Shown piece after piece: positions 1 to 9,722 of a DNA stretch of 64,000 nt. A program made the position numbers and the translations under genes. The stretch's first letter is position 1. Every line of letters starts with the position of its first letter. This DNA is from Marinimicrococcus flavescens (lineage in GTDB: Bacteria; Pseudomonadota; Alphaproteobacteria; Geminicoccales; Geminicoccaceae). The DNA lies in contig JARGEQ010000135.1 in NCBI GenBank assembly GCA_029211145.1, positions 22,337 to 86,336 on the forward strand, in the 5' to 3' direction. The notes under the pieces are model-generated. The model was not told the origin of the DNA. It ran no database searches and worked only from the letters and a program-made list of their open reading frames with translations.

Positions 1-2
1 TC

Positions 3-1148
3 GAGGCGCGCCTGACCGAGCTGGTCGGCGAGCCGGGCCGCCGCCTGCATACCGGCCGTTCGCGCAACGACCAGGTGGCCCTCGACATGAAGCTGTGGAC
101 CCGCGAGGCCATGGACCGCGCCGACGCGCGTCTGGCCGAGCTGCAAAAGGTCCTCCTGCACCGCGCCGAGGAGCACGCCGCCACGGTGATGCCCGGGTTC
201 ACCCATCTCCAGGCGGCCCAGCCTGTGACCTTCGGTCACCATCTGATGGCCTATGTCGAGATGTTCGGCCGCGACCGCTCGCGCTTCCAGGACGCGCGGC
301 GGCGGCTCAACGAGTGCCCGCTCGGGGCGGCGGCACTGGCCGGCACCAGCTTCCCCATCGACCGCGACGCCACCGCCGCCGAGCTGGGCTTCGAGCGGCC
401 CACCGCCAACTCCATCGATTCGGTCTCCGACCGCGACTTCGCGCTCGACTACCTCGCCTCGGCCGCGATCTGCGCGGTGCATCTCTCGCGGCTCGCCGAG
501 GAGCTGGTGCTGTGGTCGACGCCGCAGTTCGGCTTCGTGCGGATGAGCGAGGACTTCACCTCCGGCAGCTCGATCATGCCGCAAAAGCGCAACCCGGACG
601 CGGCCGAGCTGGTGCGCGGCAAGTCGGGCCGCGTCATGGGCCATCTCCAGGCCCTGCTGATCACCTTGAAGGGCCTCCCGCTCGCCTATTCCAAGGACAT
701 GCAGGAGGACAAGGAGGGCCTCTTCGACGCCGTCGACACGCTGGAGCTGTGCCTCGCCGCCGCCGCCGCCATGCTGCTCGGCATGAAGGCGAACCCGGAG
801 CGCATGAAGGAGGCCGCCGGCGTCGGCTTCACCATCGCCACCGACCTCGCCGACTGGATGGTGCGGGTCAAGAACGTGTCGTTCCGCGAGGCCCACGGCA
901 TCGCCGCCCGCGCCGTCAAGCGCGCCGAGGAGCGCGGCTGCGGCCTTGAGGCGCTGACGCTGGCGGAGCTGCAGGCGATCGACCCCCGGATCGACGAGGC
1001 GGTCTTCGGCGTGCTCGGCGTCGAGCGCTCGGTGGAGAGCCGGATGAGCCATGGCGGCACCGCGCCCGAGCGGGTGCGGCAGGCCGTGGCGGCCGCCCGC
1101 AGTCGTTACTTTCCCGAGGCCCCGGCGGCGGGAGAGGCCGGTGCCTGA
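3..1148 (+). CDS. argH: Argininosuccinate lyase, 5'-truncated by window edge
   Basis: ArgH splits argininosuccinate into arginine and fumarate, the last step of arginine synthesis, in the cytoplasm. The reading frame is open from base 3. It shows the [10 protein letters not shown] motif at about bases 48-77 and the fumarase/aspartase-superfamily signature [12 protein letters not shown] at about 564-599, on the mobile loop carrying the catalytic serine. 381 residues are visible; the family is usually about 460, so roughly 80-100 N-terminal residues lie upstream of the window. The stop overlaps the start region of the next gene, a small lipoprotein, and lysA follows, so the genes are probably co-transcribed. 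The identification is firm; only the start is missing. Confidence 0.97.
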   Translation, partial: EARLTELVGEPGRRLHTGRSRNDQVALDMKLWTREAMDRADARLAELQKVLLHRAEEHAATVMPGFTHLQAAQPVTFGHHLMAYVEMFGRDRSRFQDARRRLNECPLGAAALAGTSFPIDRDATAAELGFERPTANSIDSVSDRDFALDYLASAAICAVHLSRLAEELVLWSTPQFGFVRMSEDFTSGSSIMPQKRNPDAAELVRGKSGRVMGHLQALLITLKGLPLAYSKDMQEDKEGLFDAVDTLELCLAAAAAMLLGMKANPERMKEAAGVGFTIATDLADWMVRVKNVSFREAHGIAARAVKRAEERGCGLEALTLAELQAIDPRIDEAVFGVLGVERSVESRMSHGGTAPERVRQAVAAARSRYFPEAPAAGEAGA

Positions 1149-1302
1149 GCCCCGTCGGCCGATGAGGCGGCGCGCCCTCCTGGGCGCCGTCATGCTGGCC
1201 CCGCTGCTGGCCGCTTGCGGCCGCAAGGGCAATCTGGAGCTGCCGGAAGGAAGCGAGCGGCCGGCGCCCGCGGCGAAGCCCGGCAAGGAGAGCGCGTCGT
1301 GA
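1141..1302 (+). CDS. lptM: LptM-like small lipoprotein
   Basis: A 53-residue protein with a GTG start at 1141 overlapping the end of argH; an ATG at 1162 gives a 46-residue form that still holds the whole signal. It has a basic start (RPMRRR), a hydrophobic stretch and the lipobox LLAAC, followed at once by GRKG and a Pro/Ala-rich tail. This C-G-x-K-G-x-L pattern is typical of LptM (YifL), an outer-membrane lipoprotein that assists maturation of the LPS translocon LptD-LptE. The argH-lptM-lysA order is common in proteobacteria and supports the call. The stop TGA shares one base with the lysA ATG, suggesting coupled translation. Confidence 0.8.
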   Translation: MPEPRRPMRRRALLGAVMLAPLLAACGRKGNLELPEGSERPAPAAKPGKESAS

Positions 1303-2579
1303 TGCCGTTCGGCTACCATCAGGGGCGCCTTCACTGCGAGGGGGTCGCCCTCGAGGAGATCGCCGCAGCCGCCGGCACGCCGGTCTATGTCTACAGCGCC
1401 GGCGCCATGCGCTCCCGCCTGCACGCCCTGCAGCGCGCCTTTGCGGGTCAGCGGGCGATGTTCTGCTACGCCCTCAAGGCCAACCACAATCTGGCCGTGG
1501 TGCGGCTGCTGGCCGGCGAGGGCGCGGGGGCCGACACGGTCTCGGGCGGCGAGGTGATGCGCGCCTTGAAGGCCGGCGTCCCGCCCGAGCGGATCGTGCT
1601 GGCGGGCGTCGCCAAGGCCGACGAGGAGATCCGCCTCGCTCTGGCGAGCGGGATCCTCCAGCTCAACGTCGAATCGGTGCCCGAGCTCAGGCGGATCTCG
1701 GCCATCGCGCAGGCGATGGGCACCACCGCCTCGGTGGCGATCCGGGTCAATCCGGACGTGGCGGCGGCCACCCACGACAAGATCAGCACCGGCCGCAAGC
1801 AGGACAAGTTCGGCATCGCCTACGAGACCGCACCCGAGATCTACGCCCTGGCGGCGAGCCTGCCCGGCGTGCGGCCCGAGGGGCTGCACATGCATATCGG
1901 CTCGCAGATCACCACCCTCGAGCCGTTCGAGAAGGCCTATGGCCGCGGCGTGGCGCTGTTCAGGACGCTGCGCGAGCAGGGCCTGCCGATGCGCCGGCTC
2001 GATCTGGGCGGCGGCTTCGGCGTCCGCTACCTCCACGAGAGCGCCATCGACCCGGAGGCACTGGCGGCCCTGGTCGGGCGGCTGACGGCAGGGCTCGACT
2101 GCGAGCTCCTGTTCGAGCCCGGCCGCTACCTGGTGGCCGAGGCCGGCGTGCTGGTGGCGGCGGTGATCTACGTGAAGGAGGCCCAGGATCGCCGCTTCGT
2201 GATCCTCGACGCCGGCATGAACACGCTGATGCGCCCGGCCCTCTACGGCGCCCGCCACGACCTCCTGCCGCTGCGCGAGGCGCCCGCCGGCACCCATCTC
2301 CAGCCGGCCGACGTGGTGGGGCCGATCTGCGAGAGCAGCGATGTGTTCGGCCGCGACTACCATCTGCCGCCGATGGCGCCGGGCGCGCTGGTGGCCTTCA
2401 CCACCGCAGGAGCCTATGGTGCGGTGATGGCTTCCGACTACAATAGCCGGCCGGCACCGGCCGAGGTGCTGGTCGATGGCGGGCGCTTCGACGTCATCCG
2501 TGAGCGCCGCCTGCCCGAGGAGCAGTTCGCCGGCGAGCGCATCCCGGACTGGCTCGCGAGCGGGGCTCCCGCCGGCTGA
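1302..2579 (+). CDS. lysA: Diaminopimelate decarboxylase
   Basis: LysA removes CO2 from meso-diaminopimelate to give lysine, using PLP. The 425-residue length fits the family. The PLP lysine lies in CYALKAN (about Lys59), the phosphate-binding glycine-rich segment is GGGFG, and the active-site cysteine motif is CESSDVFGRDY (about Cys343). The ATG at 1302 shares a base with the lipoprotein stop; a GTG one codon upstream is an alternative. It competes for the same meso-DAP that MurE, encoded at 9697, puts into peptidoglycan. No oddities seen. Confidence 0.96.
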   Translation: MPFGYHQGRLHCEGVALEEIAAAAGTPVYVYSAGAMRSRLHALQRAFAGQRAMFCYALKANHNLAVVRLLAGEGAGADTVSGGEVMRALKAGVPPERIVLAGVAKADEEIRLALASGILQLNVESVPELRRISAIAQAMGTTASVAIRVNPDVAAATHDKISTGRKQDKFGIAYETAPEIYALAASLPGVRPEGLHMHIGSQITTLEPFEKAYGRGVALFRTLREQGLPMRRLDLGGGFGVRYLHESAIDPEALAALVGRLTAGLDCELLFEPGRYLVAEAGVLVAAVIYVKEAQDRRFVILDAGMNTLMRPALYGARHDLLPLREAPAGTHLQPADVVGPICESSDVFGRDYHLPPMAPGALVAFTTAGAYGAVMASDYNSRPAPAEVLVDGGRFDVIRERRLPEEQFAGERIPDWLASGAPAG

Positions 2580-2595
2580 ACGGGGAGCGAGCACC

Positions 2596-5064
2596 ATGGA
2601 AGCTGCCGATCCGCGCACCACGAGAAGCTTTCGGGCCCGTCTCGCGGCAGCCCGGGCGGCGGTGACCCTCGAACGGGCCTGGCCGGCGTTGGCGCCGGCC
2701 GCCGCGGTGGCCCTGCTGTTCGTGACCCTGGCGCTCTTCGGCCTGTGGCAGAAGCTGCCATTCTGGGCGCATCTGGCCGGCCTCGTGCTGTTCGTGCTCG
2801 CCTTCGCCCGGGCGTTGTGGGCCGCCCGCGCCGCCCTGGCGCCGGCCGGCACCGAGGCAGGGCTGCAGCGTCTCGAGGCCGACAGCGGCATCCGCCACCA
2901 GGCGCTCCGGGCGCTGGGCGACCGGCTGCCGGACGGGCTCGACGACCCGACCACCCGCACCCTTTGGGAGCGTCACCGCCAGCAGCTCAGGGGCACGCTC
3001 AGCCGGCTGCGCCTGGCGCCGCCGCGCTCCGACCTGCCGCGCCGCGATCCCTGGGCGCTGCGCGCCCTGCTGCTGCTGGTCATGGTGGTGGCGCTGGTCG
3101 ATGCGCGCGGCCAGGTGGGCGAGCGGCTGGCCGCCGCCTTCCTGCCGCGCCCGGCCCCGGCCGTCGCGGCCCCGGCCGCCGAGGCCAGCCTGTGGATCAC
3201 CCCGCCTGCCTATACCCGCCGGCCGCCGCTGGGTCTGGCGCAGACACGAGGAGCGGATGCGGTGAGCGTGCCGGCCGGCAGCGAGGCGCTGGTGCAGGTC
3301 CATCATCTGCCGCCGGGTGCGGCCGACGAGGTGCGGGTGATGCTGGGCGAGGAGAGCGAGCCCGCGAAGGAGCTCGCCGGCGGCAGCATCGAGGCGCGCT
3401 TTCCGGTCGACCGCTCGGGAAGCCTGCGCATTCTCGACGGCGCCGACAACGAGCTGGCCGGCTGGCGGCTCGAGCTGCTGGCCGACGAGCCGCCCACGGC
3501 GAGCCTGCCGGAACAGCCCGGCGTTACCCACCGCAGCTCCCTGCGCCTGGCCTTCGAGGCGAGCGACGATTACGGCGTCGCCGAGGTGGCGCTGCTGCTG
3601 GCGCCGCCGGACCGGCCGGAGGAGGCCGAGCGGCTGAGCCTGACGCGGCCGGCGAGCCAGCCGCCGGCGGTCAGCAGCCACGCCTACAGCGATCTCACCG
3701 CCCACCCGCTGGCCGGCCTGCCGGTGCGGCTGTGGATCGAGGCGGTCGACGGCGCCGGCCAGACGGGCCGGTCGGAGGCCATCGAGATGGTCCTGCCGGC
3801 GCGCGCCTTCAAACATCCGCTGGCGCGCGCGGTGATCGAGCAGCGCCGCCGGCTGGTGGCGGCACCCGAGCAGCGGCGGGAGGTGGCCGGGGCCATCGAG
3901 GGGCTCGCGCGCAGCCGCATCGCCGGCCAGTTGCCGGCGGTGGTGCCGCTCTCGCTGCACATCGCGGCGCTGCGCACCCTGGATGCGGCGGAGCCGGCGC
4001 GGCGCCGCGCCGTGGTCGATCTCCTGTGGGAGCTGGCTCTGTTCATCGAGGAGGGCCAGCTCGCCACCGCCGAGAACGAGCTGCGGGCTCTGCAGGACCA
4101 GCTCCAGCAGGCCCTCGAGCGCAACGCCGAGGATGCCGAGATCGACCGGCTGATGGCCGAGCTGCAGCAGGCGATCGACCGGTATCTCGAGGAGCTGGCG
4201 CGCCAGGCGATGCAGATGCCGCCGCAAGACCAGGCCCGCCGCCAGCCGATCGACCCCTCGCAGCTCGTCGCGCGGGAGGACCTGCAGCGGATGCTGGAGC
4301 GCGCCCGCGAGCTGATGCGCAACGGCTCGCGCGAGGCCGCCCGGGAGATGCTGGCGCAGCTGCGCGAGATGCTCGAGAATCTGCAGATGGCGCAAGGGCG
4401 GATGCAGCCTTCGCCGGAGGAGCAGGCGCTGGGCGACCTGCAGCGGATGATCGAGCTGCAGCAGAACCTGCTCGACCGCAGCTTCGAGATGCAGCGCCAA
4501 GGCGAGATGGGGCAGAGCCCGCAGCAGCAGCCCATGCCGGGTGAGGGCGAGGGCCAGGCGGAGCAGGGCCGGCCGGGGGATTCGCCCGGCCGCGCCGCCA
4601 TGGAGCAGGAGGGGCTGCGCCGCGCTCTGGGCGAGCTGATGCGGCGGATGGGCGAGCAGGGCATGGCCATCCCGAGGGCGTTGGGTCAGGCCGAGATGGA
4701 GATGCGCGCCGCCCGCGAGGCCCTGGGCGAGGAGGCGCCGGAGCGCGCCGTGCCGCCGCAGGGCGAGGCTGTCGACAATCTCCAGCAGGGCGGCCAGGCG
4801 ATGCTCGAGCAGATGCGCCAGCAGCTCGGCCAGGGGCCGGGGCCGGGCGGCGAGCCGCTGCGCCAGGGACGGCGCGGCCGCGACCCGCTGGGCCGGGCGC
4901 AGTTCAACGACGGCGGCTGGGATCCGTCCGGCACGGCGCTGCCCGAGGATGCCGATCTGGGACGGGCGCGGGGTGTCCTCGAGGAGCTCTACCGGCGCTC
5001 CGGCGAGCGCCACCGGCCGCCCGTGGAGCTCGACTACTACAAGCGCCTGCTCGACCGCTTTTGA
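2596..5064 (+). CDS. TIGR02302/DUF4175-family membrane protein
   Basis: An 822-residue protein of unknown function. Two hydrophobic segments lie near residues 30-50 and 53-75, and a third near 150-170. A central region with beta-domain character follows, then a long Gln/Glu/Met/Arg-rich region (about residues 480-790) predicted to be helical or coiled coil, with runs such as LQDQLQQAL and QQNLLDRSFEMQRQGEM. This architecture and the position directly after lysA match the alphaproteobacterial TIGR02302 family, whose role is not established. The ATG at 2596 is chosen because it sits 16 bases after the lysA stop and begins a sensible N-terminus. The TGA overlaps a TTG start for the amidase gene. 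Confidence 0.8.
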   Translation: MEAADPRTTRSFRARLAAARAAVTLERAWPALAPAAAVALLFVTLALFGLWQKLPFWAHLAGLVLFVLAFARALWAARAALAPAGTEAGLQRLEADSGIRHQALRALGDRLPDGLDDPTTRTLWERHRQQLRGTLSRLRLAPPRSDLPRRDPWALRALLLLVMVVALVDARGQVGERLAAAFLPRPAPAVAAPAAEASLWITPPAYTRRPPLGLAQTRGADAVSVPAGSEALVQVHHLPPGAADEVRVMLGEESEPAKELAGGSIEARFPVDRSGSLRILDGADNELAGWRLELLADEPPTASLPEQPGVTHRSSLRLAFEASDDYGVAEVALLLAPPDRPEEAERLSLTRPASQPPAVSSHAYSDLTAHPLAGLPVRLWIEAVDGAGQTGRSEAIEMVLPARAFKHPLARAVIEQRRRLVAAPEQRREVAGAIEGLARSRIAGQLPAVVPLSLHIAALRTLDAAEPARRRAVVDLLWELALFIEEGQLATAENELRALQDQLQQALERNAEDAEIDRLMAELQQAIDRYLEELARQAMQMPPQDQARRQPIDPSQLVAREDLQRMLERARELMRNGSREAAREMLAQLREMLENLQMAQGRMQPSPEEQALGDLQRMIELQQNLLDRSFEMQRQGEMGQSPQQQPMPGEGEGQAEQGRPGDSPGRAAMEQEGLRRALGELMRRMGEQGMAIPRALGQAEMEMRAAREALGEEAPERAVPPQGEAVDNLQQGGQAMLEQMRQQLGQGPGPGGEPLRQGRRGRDPLGRAQFNDGGWDPSGTALPEDADLGRARGVLEELYRRSGERHRPPVELDYYKRLLDRF

Positions 5065-5777
5065 GGATAGCCTTGCGTCTGACCCACCCTTCGCCGAACC
5101 GCGATACGCGGCCGGCCGGCACCGTGCCCGACCTCCTGCTGCTGCATTATACCGGGATGCCGGACGCCCGGGGAGCGCTCGAGCGGCTGCGCTGTCCCGA
5201 GGCGAAGGTGAGCGCCCACTACCTCCTGCTCGAGGACGGACAGGTTCTCTCGCTGGTCGCCGAGGAGGAGCGGGCCTGGCATGCCGGGGTGAGTAGCTGG
5301 GCGGGCCGCGAGCGGGTCAACGACTTCTCGATCGGCATCGAGATCGTCAATCCCGGCCACGAATGGGGCTACCGCCCGTTCCCGCCGGCGCAGATGGCGA
5401 GCCTGCGGGAGCTGGCCGCTTCGATCTGCGGGCGCTGGGCCATTCCGCCGGAGCGGGTGCTGGGCCACAGCGACGTGGCGCCGGCGCGCAAGGAGGACCC
5501 GGGCGAGCTGTTCGACTGGCCGCTTCTGGCGGGGGCCGGGCTCGCCGTCTGGCCGGCGCCGGTGGCCGGGGCCGAGCCCGACATGGCGCTGGCGCGCCAC
5601 TGCCTGGGTGGCTTCGGCTATCACGTTCCGGACGACGAGGCAGGCTTCGCGACGCTGCTGCGCGCCTTCCAGCGGCACTTTCGTCCGCAGCGGGTGGACG
5701 GCCTGCTCGATCCATCGACCATGGCGCTGATCCGTGGCCTGCCGCTCTTGTCGAGCGGGCGCCCGAGGCGTACGTAA
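5061..5777 (+). CDS. N-acetylmuramoyl-L-alanine amidase (Amidase_2, AmpD/AmiD-like)
   Basis: A 238-residue zinc amidase predicted to cut the amide bond between MurNAc and the peptide stem. The Amidase_2 domain shows the first zinc histidine in LLLLHYTGM, the second in GHSDVAP and a following aspartate in KEDPGELFDW. A C-terminal segment of about 45 residues resembles a peptidoglycan-binding domain. No signal peptide is evident, so a cytoplasmic recycling role like AmpD is more likely than a periplasmic one. The TTG start at 5061 overlaps the preceding TGA; a second TTG at 5073 is possible. rnpB begins only about 8 bases after the stop. Confidence 0.85.
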   Translation: MRIALRLTHPSPNRDTRPAGTVPDLLLLHYTGMPDARGALERLRCPEAKVSAHYLLLEDGQVLSLVAEEERAWHAGVSSWAGRERVNDFSIGIEIVNPGHEWGYRPFPPAQMASLRELAASICGRWAIPPERVLGHSDVAPARKEDPGELFDWPLLAGAGLAVWPAPVAGAEPDMALARHCLGGFGYHVPDDEAGFATLLRAFQRHFRPQRVDGLLDPSTMALIRGLPLLSSGRPRRT

Positions 5778-5785
5778 AGGGCGGC

Positions 5786-6179
<394 letters not shown>

Positions 6180-6649
6180 CCATCCACCGCCTTTCCCGCG
6201 GTTATCCACAGATTTCTTCAAAGTTGCGGCTACGCGGAAAGTCAGTAATTTGCGTGGCTTAGGGAGCACAGCTCTTGACCTGTGCGAGCCCGGCGGGTAG
6301 TTTACCATGAAATCTTCAAGTCCCGTTCTTCCGTTCTTGCCCGGGAAGTATCGGGACCATCGCTTGTCGAGCGAACGATGGTCGGGTGCCGGCCGTCGCA
6401 AGGTGGCACAAGAAGAAGCCGCCGGCGCCGGAGCCGACTCCCGACAGGTCGTTTGAGGCGTGTTGTTGTCGTCTGCGCCCCGCGTTCTTCGTGACCGGCG
6501 CGCATGCCGGAAGGCCGGCTGGATGGAGGAGAGAAACATTACTGGCACGGCTGGCAGCCGCGGGCGGCCCTGGCGGCCCGTGAGGCATGCCGGGGCGGAG
6601 CCTTGCCGCAAAGCGGGGCGTCGGTCCGCGAGCGGCGGAGGGTGCGGCC
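6180..6649 (+). promoter_or_regulatory. Gene-free leader of the dcw cluster with promoter and hairpin
   Basis: No coding signal is convincing in these 470 bases. A candidate promoter is TTGACC (6275-6280), a 17-base spacer, then TAGTTT (6298-6303); the -35 is good and the -10 weak. Downstream, GACCATCG (6355-6362) and CGATGGTC (6376-6383) can form an 8-bp hairpin in the leader. TTATCCACA at 6202-6210 matches the DnaA-box consensus. GGAGG at about 6637-6641 is the rsmH ribosome binding site. mraZ, expected here in many bacteria, cannot be seen. Confidence 0.45.
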
Positions 6650-7648
6650 ATGGCTGAGCAGCCTGCCACGAGCCTGAGCCATCTGCCGGTGATGCTGGAC
6701 GAGGTGCTCGATGCGGTGGCGCCGCGCGACGGCGAGACCGTCGTCGACGCCACGTTTGGCGGCGGCGGCTACAGCCGTGCCCTGCTCGCCCGCGCCGCCT
6801 GCAGGCTCGTCGGCATCGACCGCGATCCGGCCGCCGTCGCGCGGGGCTCGGCGCTCGCCGCCGACGAGCCGCGCTTTTCCATGCTCGAGGGCCGTTTCGG
6901 CGACGTCGCCGGGCTGCTGGCCGAGGCCGGCCACGGGCAGGTGGATGCGATCGTCGCCGATATTGGCCTCTCCAGCTACCAGCTCGACGATCCGACGCGC
7001 GGCTTCGGCTTTTCCGGTGAAGGGCCGCTCGACATGCGCATGGGCGGCGAGGGGCCGAGTGCCGCCGATCTGCTGGCCTCCCTCGACGAGCGCGAGATCG
7101 CCGACATTCTCTGGCGCTACGGCGACGAGAGCGATTCCCGGCGGATCGCCCGGGCCATCGTGCGCCGCCGCGCCGAAGCGCCGATCCGCACCACCCGCGA
7201 GCTGCACGGCCTGGTGCTGGCCGCCAAGGGCGGCAAGCACGGGCCCAAGGATCCGGCGACGCGCACCTTCCAGGCGCTGCGGATCGCCGTGAACGACGAG
7301 CTGGGCGAGCTGGAGCGCCTGCTTGCCTCCTCGCTCGACCTGCTGCGGCCGGGCGGCCGGCTGGTGGTGGTCTCGTTCCATTCCGGCGAGGACCGGATCG
7401 TCAAGCAGTTCGTCGATGGCTCCGGCGGCAAGACCGTGCAGCGTTCGCGGCATCTGCCGCCGACCGTCGCGGCGGCACCCCGCCTGCGCTGGGTCAGGCG
7501 CGGCGCCATCAAGCCCGGCGCCGCCGAGGTGGCGCGCAACCCGCGTGCCCGCTCGGCCCGGCTGCGCGTCGCCGTGCGCCTGGCCGATGGCGAGGACGAG
7601 GACAGTCACATGGGCAGGGCGGGCCCCAACGAGCGGAGGGTGGCATGA
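6650..7648 (+). CDS. rsmH: 16S rRNA m4C1402 methyltransferase RsmH (MraW)
   Basis: RsmH methylates N4 of C1402 in 16S rRNA using SAM. The 332-residue protein begins MAEQPAT and has the family opening HLPVMLDEVLDAV, the SAM-binding loop DATFGGGGYSRALL, the LDMRMG motif and the SFHSGEDR motif. An upstream in-frame ATG at 6587 is possible, but the 6650 start has GGAGG 8 bases before it and gives the usual length. It is the first gene of the dcw cluster here. Its stop overlaps the ftsL start in an ATGA arrangement. Confidence 0.95.
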   Translation: MAEQPATSLSHLPVMLDEVLDAVAPRDGETVVDATFGGGGYSRALLARAACRLVGIDRDPAAVARGSALAADEPRFSMLEGRFGDVAGLLAEAGHGQVDAIVADIGLSSYQLDDPTRGFGFSGEGPLDMRMGGEGPSAADLLASLDEREIADILWRYGDESDSRRIARAIVRRRAEAPIRTTRELHGLVLAAKGGKHGPKDPATRTFQALRIAVNDELGELERLLASSLDLLRPGGRLVVVSFHSGEDRIVKQFVDGSGGKTVQRSRHLPPTVAAAPRLRWVRRGAIKPGAAEVARNPRARSARLRVAVRLADGEDEDSHMGRAGPNERRVA

Positions 7649-7992
7649 GCGCGCGTTATTCGATCGCGGCCCTGGCGCTGGCGGTCGCCGCGGCCGGCAC
7701 CGTCTACCAGCTCAAATACTCGGTGCGCGAGCGCGAGGGGTCGCTGTGGCGGCTGCGCGCGGCGGTCCAGGAGGAGGTCTGGCGCATCCGCACGCTCGAG
7801 GCCGACCTCGCCTTCCTGACCCGCCCGGAGCGGCTGGCGCTGCAGGCGCCGCAGCTCGGCATGGTGCCGGTCACGCCCGAGGCGCTGGCCCGCCTCGAGG
7901 ACATTCCGCGCGTCGACCAGATCCCCGTCGCGGTGATCGGCGGGGTCACGCCGGTCAGTGCCGTTCCCGTGCCCCGGCCGGCGCGGCGATGA
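7645..7992 (+). CDS. ftsL: Cell division protein FtsL
   Basis: A 115-residue bitopic protein: one N-terminal membrane segment (IAALALAVAAAGTVYQL), a short helical periplasmic stretch with the pattern expected for a coiled coil (LWRLRAAVQEEVWRIRTLEADLAFL), then a Pro/Val-rich tail. It is identified from size, topology and position between rsmH and ftsI, since FtsL is poorly conserved. The motif LTRPERLALQAPQLGM is typical of alphaproteobacterial FtsL. In the divisome it works with FtsB and FtsQ to activate FtsW-FtsI. It overlaps both neighbours by 4 bases. Confidence 0.85.
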   Translation: MSARYSIAALALAVAAAGTVYQLKYSVREREGSLWRLRAAVQEEVWRIRTLEADLAFLTRPERLALQAPQLGMVPVTPEALARLEDIPRVDQIPVAVIGGVTPVSAVPVPRPARR

Positions 7993-9722
7993 AGGCGGCG
8001 ATCGAGCATCTCGCCAACCGCCAGCTCGACCCTTCGCTCTCCCGGGCGCGGGGCCGCCTGCGCTTCGTGGGCTGCGTCTTCGCGGTGGCCTTCGCCAGCA
8101 TCGCCATCCGCCTGGTCGATATGCTGCCCGAGGAGCCGGTGCTGCGCGAGGCGCCGGCGCAGGCGGCCGTCAACCCGCGGGCGCGTCCGCCGATCCTCGA
8201 CCGCAACGGCACCCTTCTCGCCACCGATCTCAAGGTGGCCTCGGTCTATGCCGACCCCAGCCTGATCCGCGATCTCGAGGGCACTGCCCGGAAGCTCTCG
8301 CAGGTTCTCGTCGGGGTCGAGGCCGAGCCGCTGCTGCGCCGCCTGCGCGCCGGCAAGCGGTTCGCCTGGGTCAAGCACCAGATCACCCCGCGCGAGGAGG
8401 AGGCGGTGCTGCGCCTGGGTCTGCCGGGCGTCGCCTTCCAGTTCGCCGAGCACCGGGTCTATCCCAAGGAGGCCACCGCCAGCCATGTGGTGGGCTTCGT
8501 CGACATCGACAATCGCGGGCTGGGCGGCATCGAATATGCGCTCGACAGCGGCAGCCTCGCCGACCGCGACCGCACCGAGCCTCTCAGGCTGAGCCTCGAC
8601 CTGCGGGTCCAGCACGCGGTGCTCGACGAGATGCGCGGCGCCATGGACCGGTTCCAGGCGGTGGGCGCCTGCGGCATCGTCATGGACGTCCGCACCGGCG
8701 AGCTGCTCTCGATGGTGAGCCTGCCGGACTTCGACCCCAACCACGTCGACAAGGCGGGCAGCGAGCAGCGCAAGAACCGCTGCTCGGGCCAGACCTACGA
8801 GCTGGGCTCGCTCTTCAAGATCTTCAGCACGGCGGTGGCCCTCGACAGCGGCCGGATCAAGATCAGCGACCGCTTCGACGCGACCCGGCCTCTGCGTATC
8901 GGCCGCCACACGATCCGCGACGACCACGCCAAGAAGCGCTGGCTGAGCGTGCCCGAGATCTTCATGTACTCGTCCAATATCGGCACCGCCAAGATGGTGT
9001 TCGACGCGGGCGGCGGCGAGGCCATGAAGGACTTCCTCGGGCGGCTCGGCCTGCTCGAGCGCGGCAGTCTCGAGGTGCCCGAGCTGGCGAGCCCGCAGGT
9101 GCCCTCCCGTTGGCCGGAGGTCACCACCGCCACCGTCTCCTTCGGCCACGGCATCGCCGTGACGCCGCTGCAGTTCGTGGAGGCCATGGCGACGCTCAGC
9201 AATGACGGCGCGCGGGTGCGGCCGACCTTGCTGCGGGTGGACGATCCGGCCGCCGTGCCCCGCACGCCGGTGGTGCGCCCGGAGGTGGTGGACGACGTGC
9301 GCTGGATGATGTGGCTCACCGTCGCGGAGGGCACCGGCAGCCGCGCCGGGGTCGACGGCTATCTGGTGGGCGGCAAGACGGGCAGCGCCGACAAGGTCGA
9401 CTACGAGCGCGGCGGCTACCGCAAGAACGCGATCATCGCCTCCTTTGCCGGCGTGTTCCCCATCGAGGACCCGCGCTATGCCGTGCTCGTGATGCTGGAC
9501 GAGCCGCGGGGCGACAAGGGCACCTACGGGTTCCGCTATGGCGGCTGGACCGCGGCCCCGGTGGTCTCCTCGATCATCAGCCGGGCCGGGCCGCTGCTGG
9601 GGGTGCAGCCGTCGACCCGCGAGGCCGGCGAGATCATGGAGGCGCGGCGCGCGCGGGTGCTGCCGTCGGCCGGGGACAAGCAGCGGGAGAAGGCGGTTGC
9701 GGCTAACGGCGCTGGGCGGTGA
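7989..9722 (+). CDS. ftsI: Septal peptidoglycan transpeptidase FtsI (PBP3)
   Basis: A 577-residue class B penicillin-binding protein that cross-links septal peptidoglycan. It has a single N-terminal membrane segment (residues about 22-40), the PBP dimerisation domain starting at RPPILDRNGTLLAT, and the three transpeptidase motifs: SLFK with the acylated serine near residue 274, SSN near 328 and KTG near 463. The ATG at 7989 overlaps the ftsL stop; in-frame sequence further upstream is a shadow of the ftsL region. The last 26 bases overlap the likely murE start. Confidence 0.96.
   Translation: MKAAIEHLANRQLDPSLSRARGRLRFVGCVFAVAFASIAIRLVDMLPEEPVLREAPAQAAVNPRARPPILDRNGTLLATDLKVASVYADPSLIRDLEGTARKLSQVLVGVEAEPLLRRLRAGKRFAWVKHQITPREEEAVLRLGLPGVAFQFAEHRVYPKEATASHVVGFVDIDNRGLGGIEYALDSGSLADRDRTEPLRLSLDLRVQHAVLDEMRGAMDRFQAVGACGIVMDVRTGELLSMVSLPDFDPNHVDKAGSEQRKNRCSGQTYELGSLFKIFSTAVALDSGRIKISDRFDATRPLRIGRHTIRDDHAKKRWLSVPEIFMYSSNIGTAKMVFDAGGGEAMKDFLGRLGLLERGSLEVPELASPQVPSRWPEVTTATVSFGHGIAVTPLQFVEAMATLSNDGARVRPTLLRVDDPAAVPRTPVVRPEVVDDVRWMMWLTVAEGTGSRAGVDGYLVGGKTGSADKVDYERGGYRKNAIIASFAGVFPIEDPRYAVLVMLDEPRGDKGTYGFRYGGWTAAPVVSSIISRAGPLLGVQPSTREAGEIMEARRARVLPSAGDKQREKAVAANGAGR

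Noticed and set aside
2494..5013. 839-codon open frame on the minus strand
   Set aside because: It lies fully opposite the TIGR02302-type gene, is rich in His/Arg/Leu/Gln as expected for the complement of a GC-rich gene, and has no motif.
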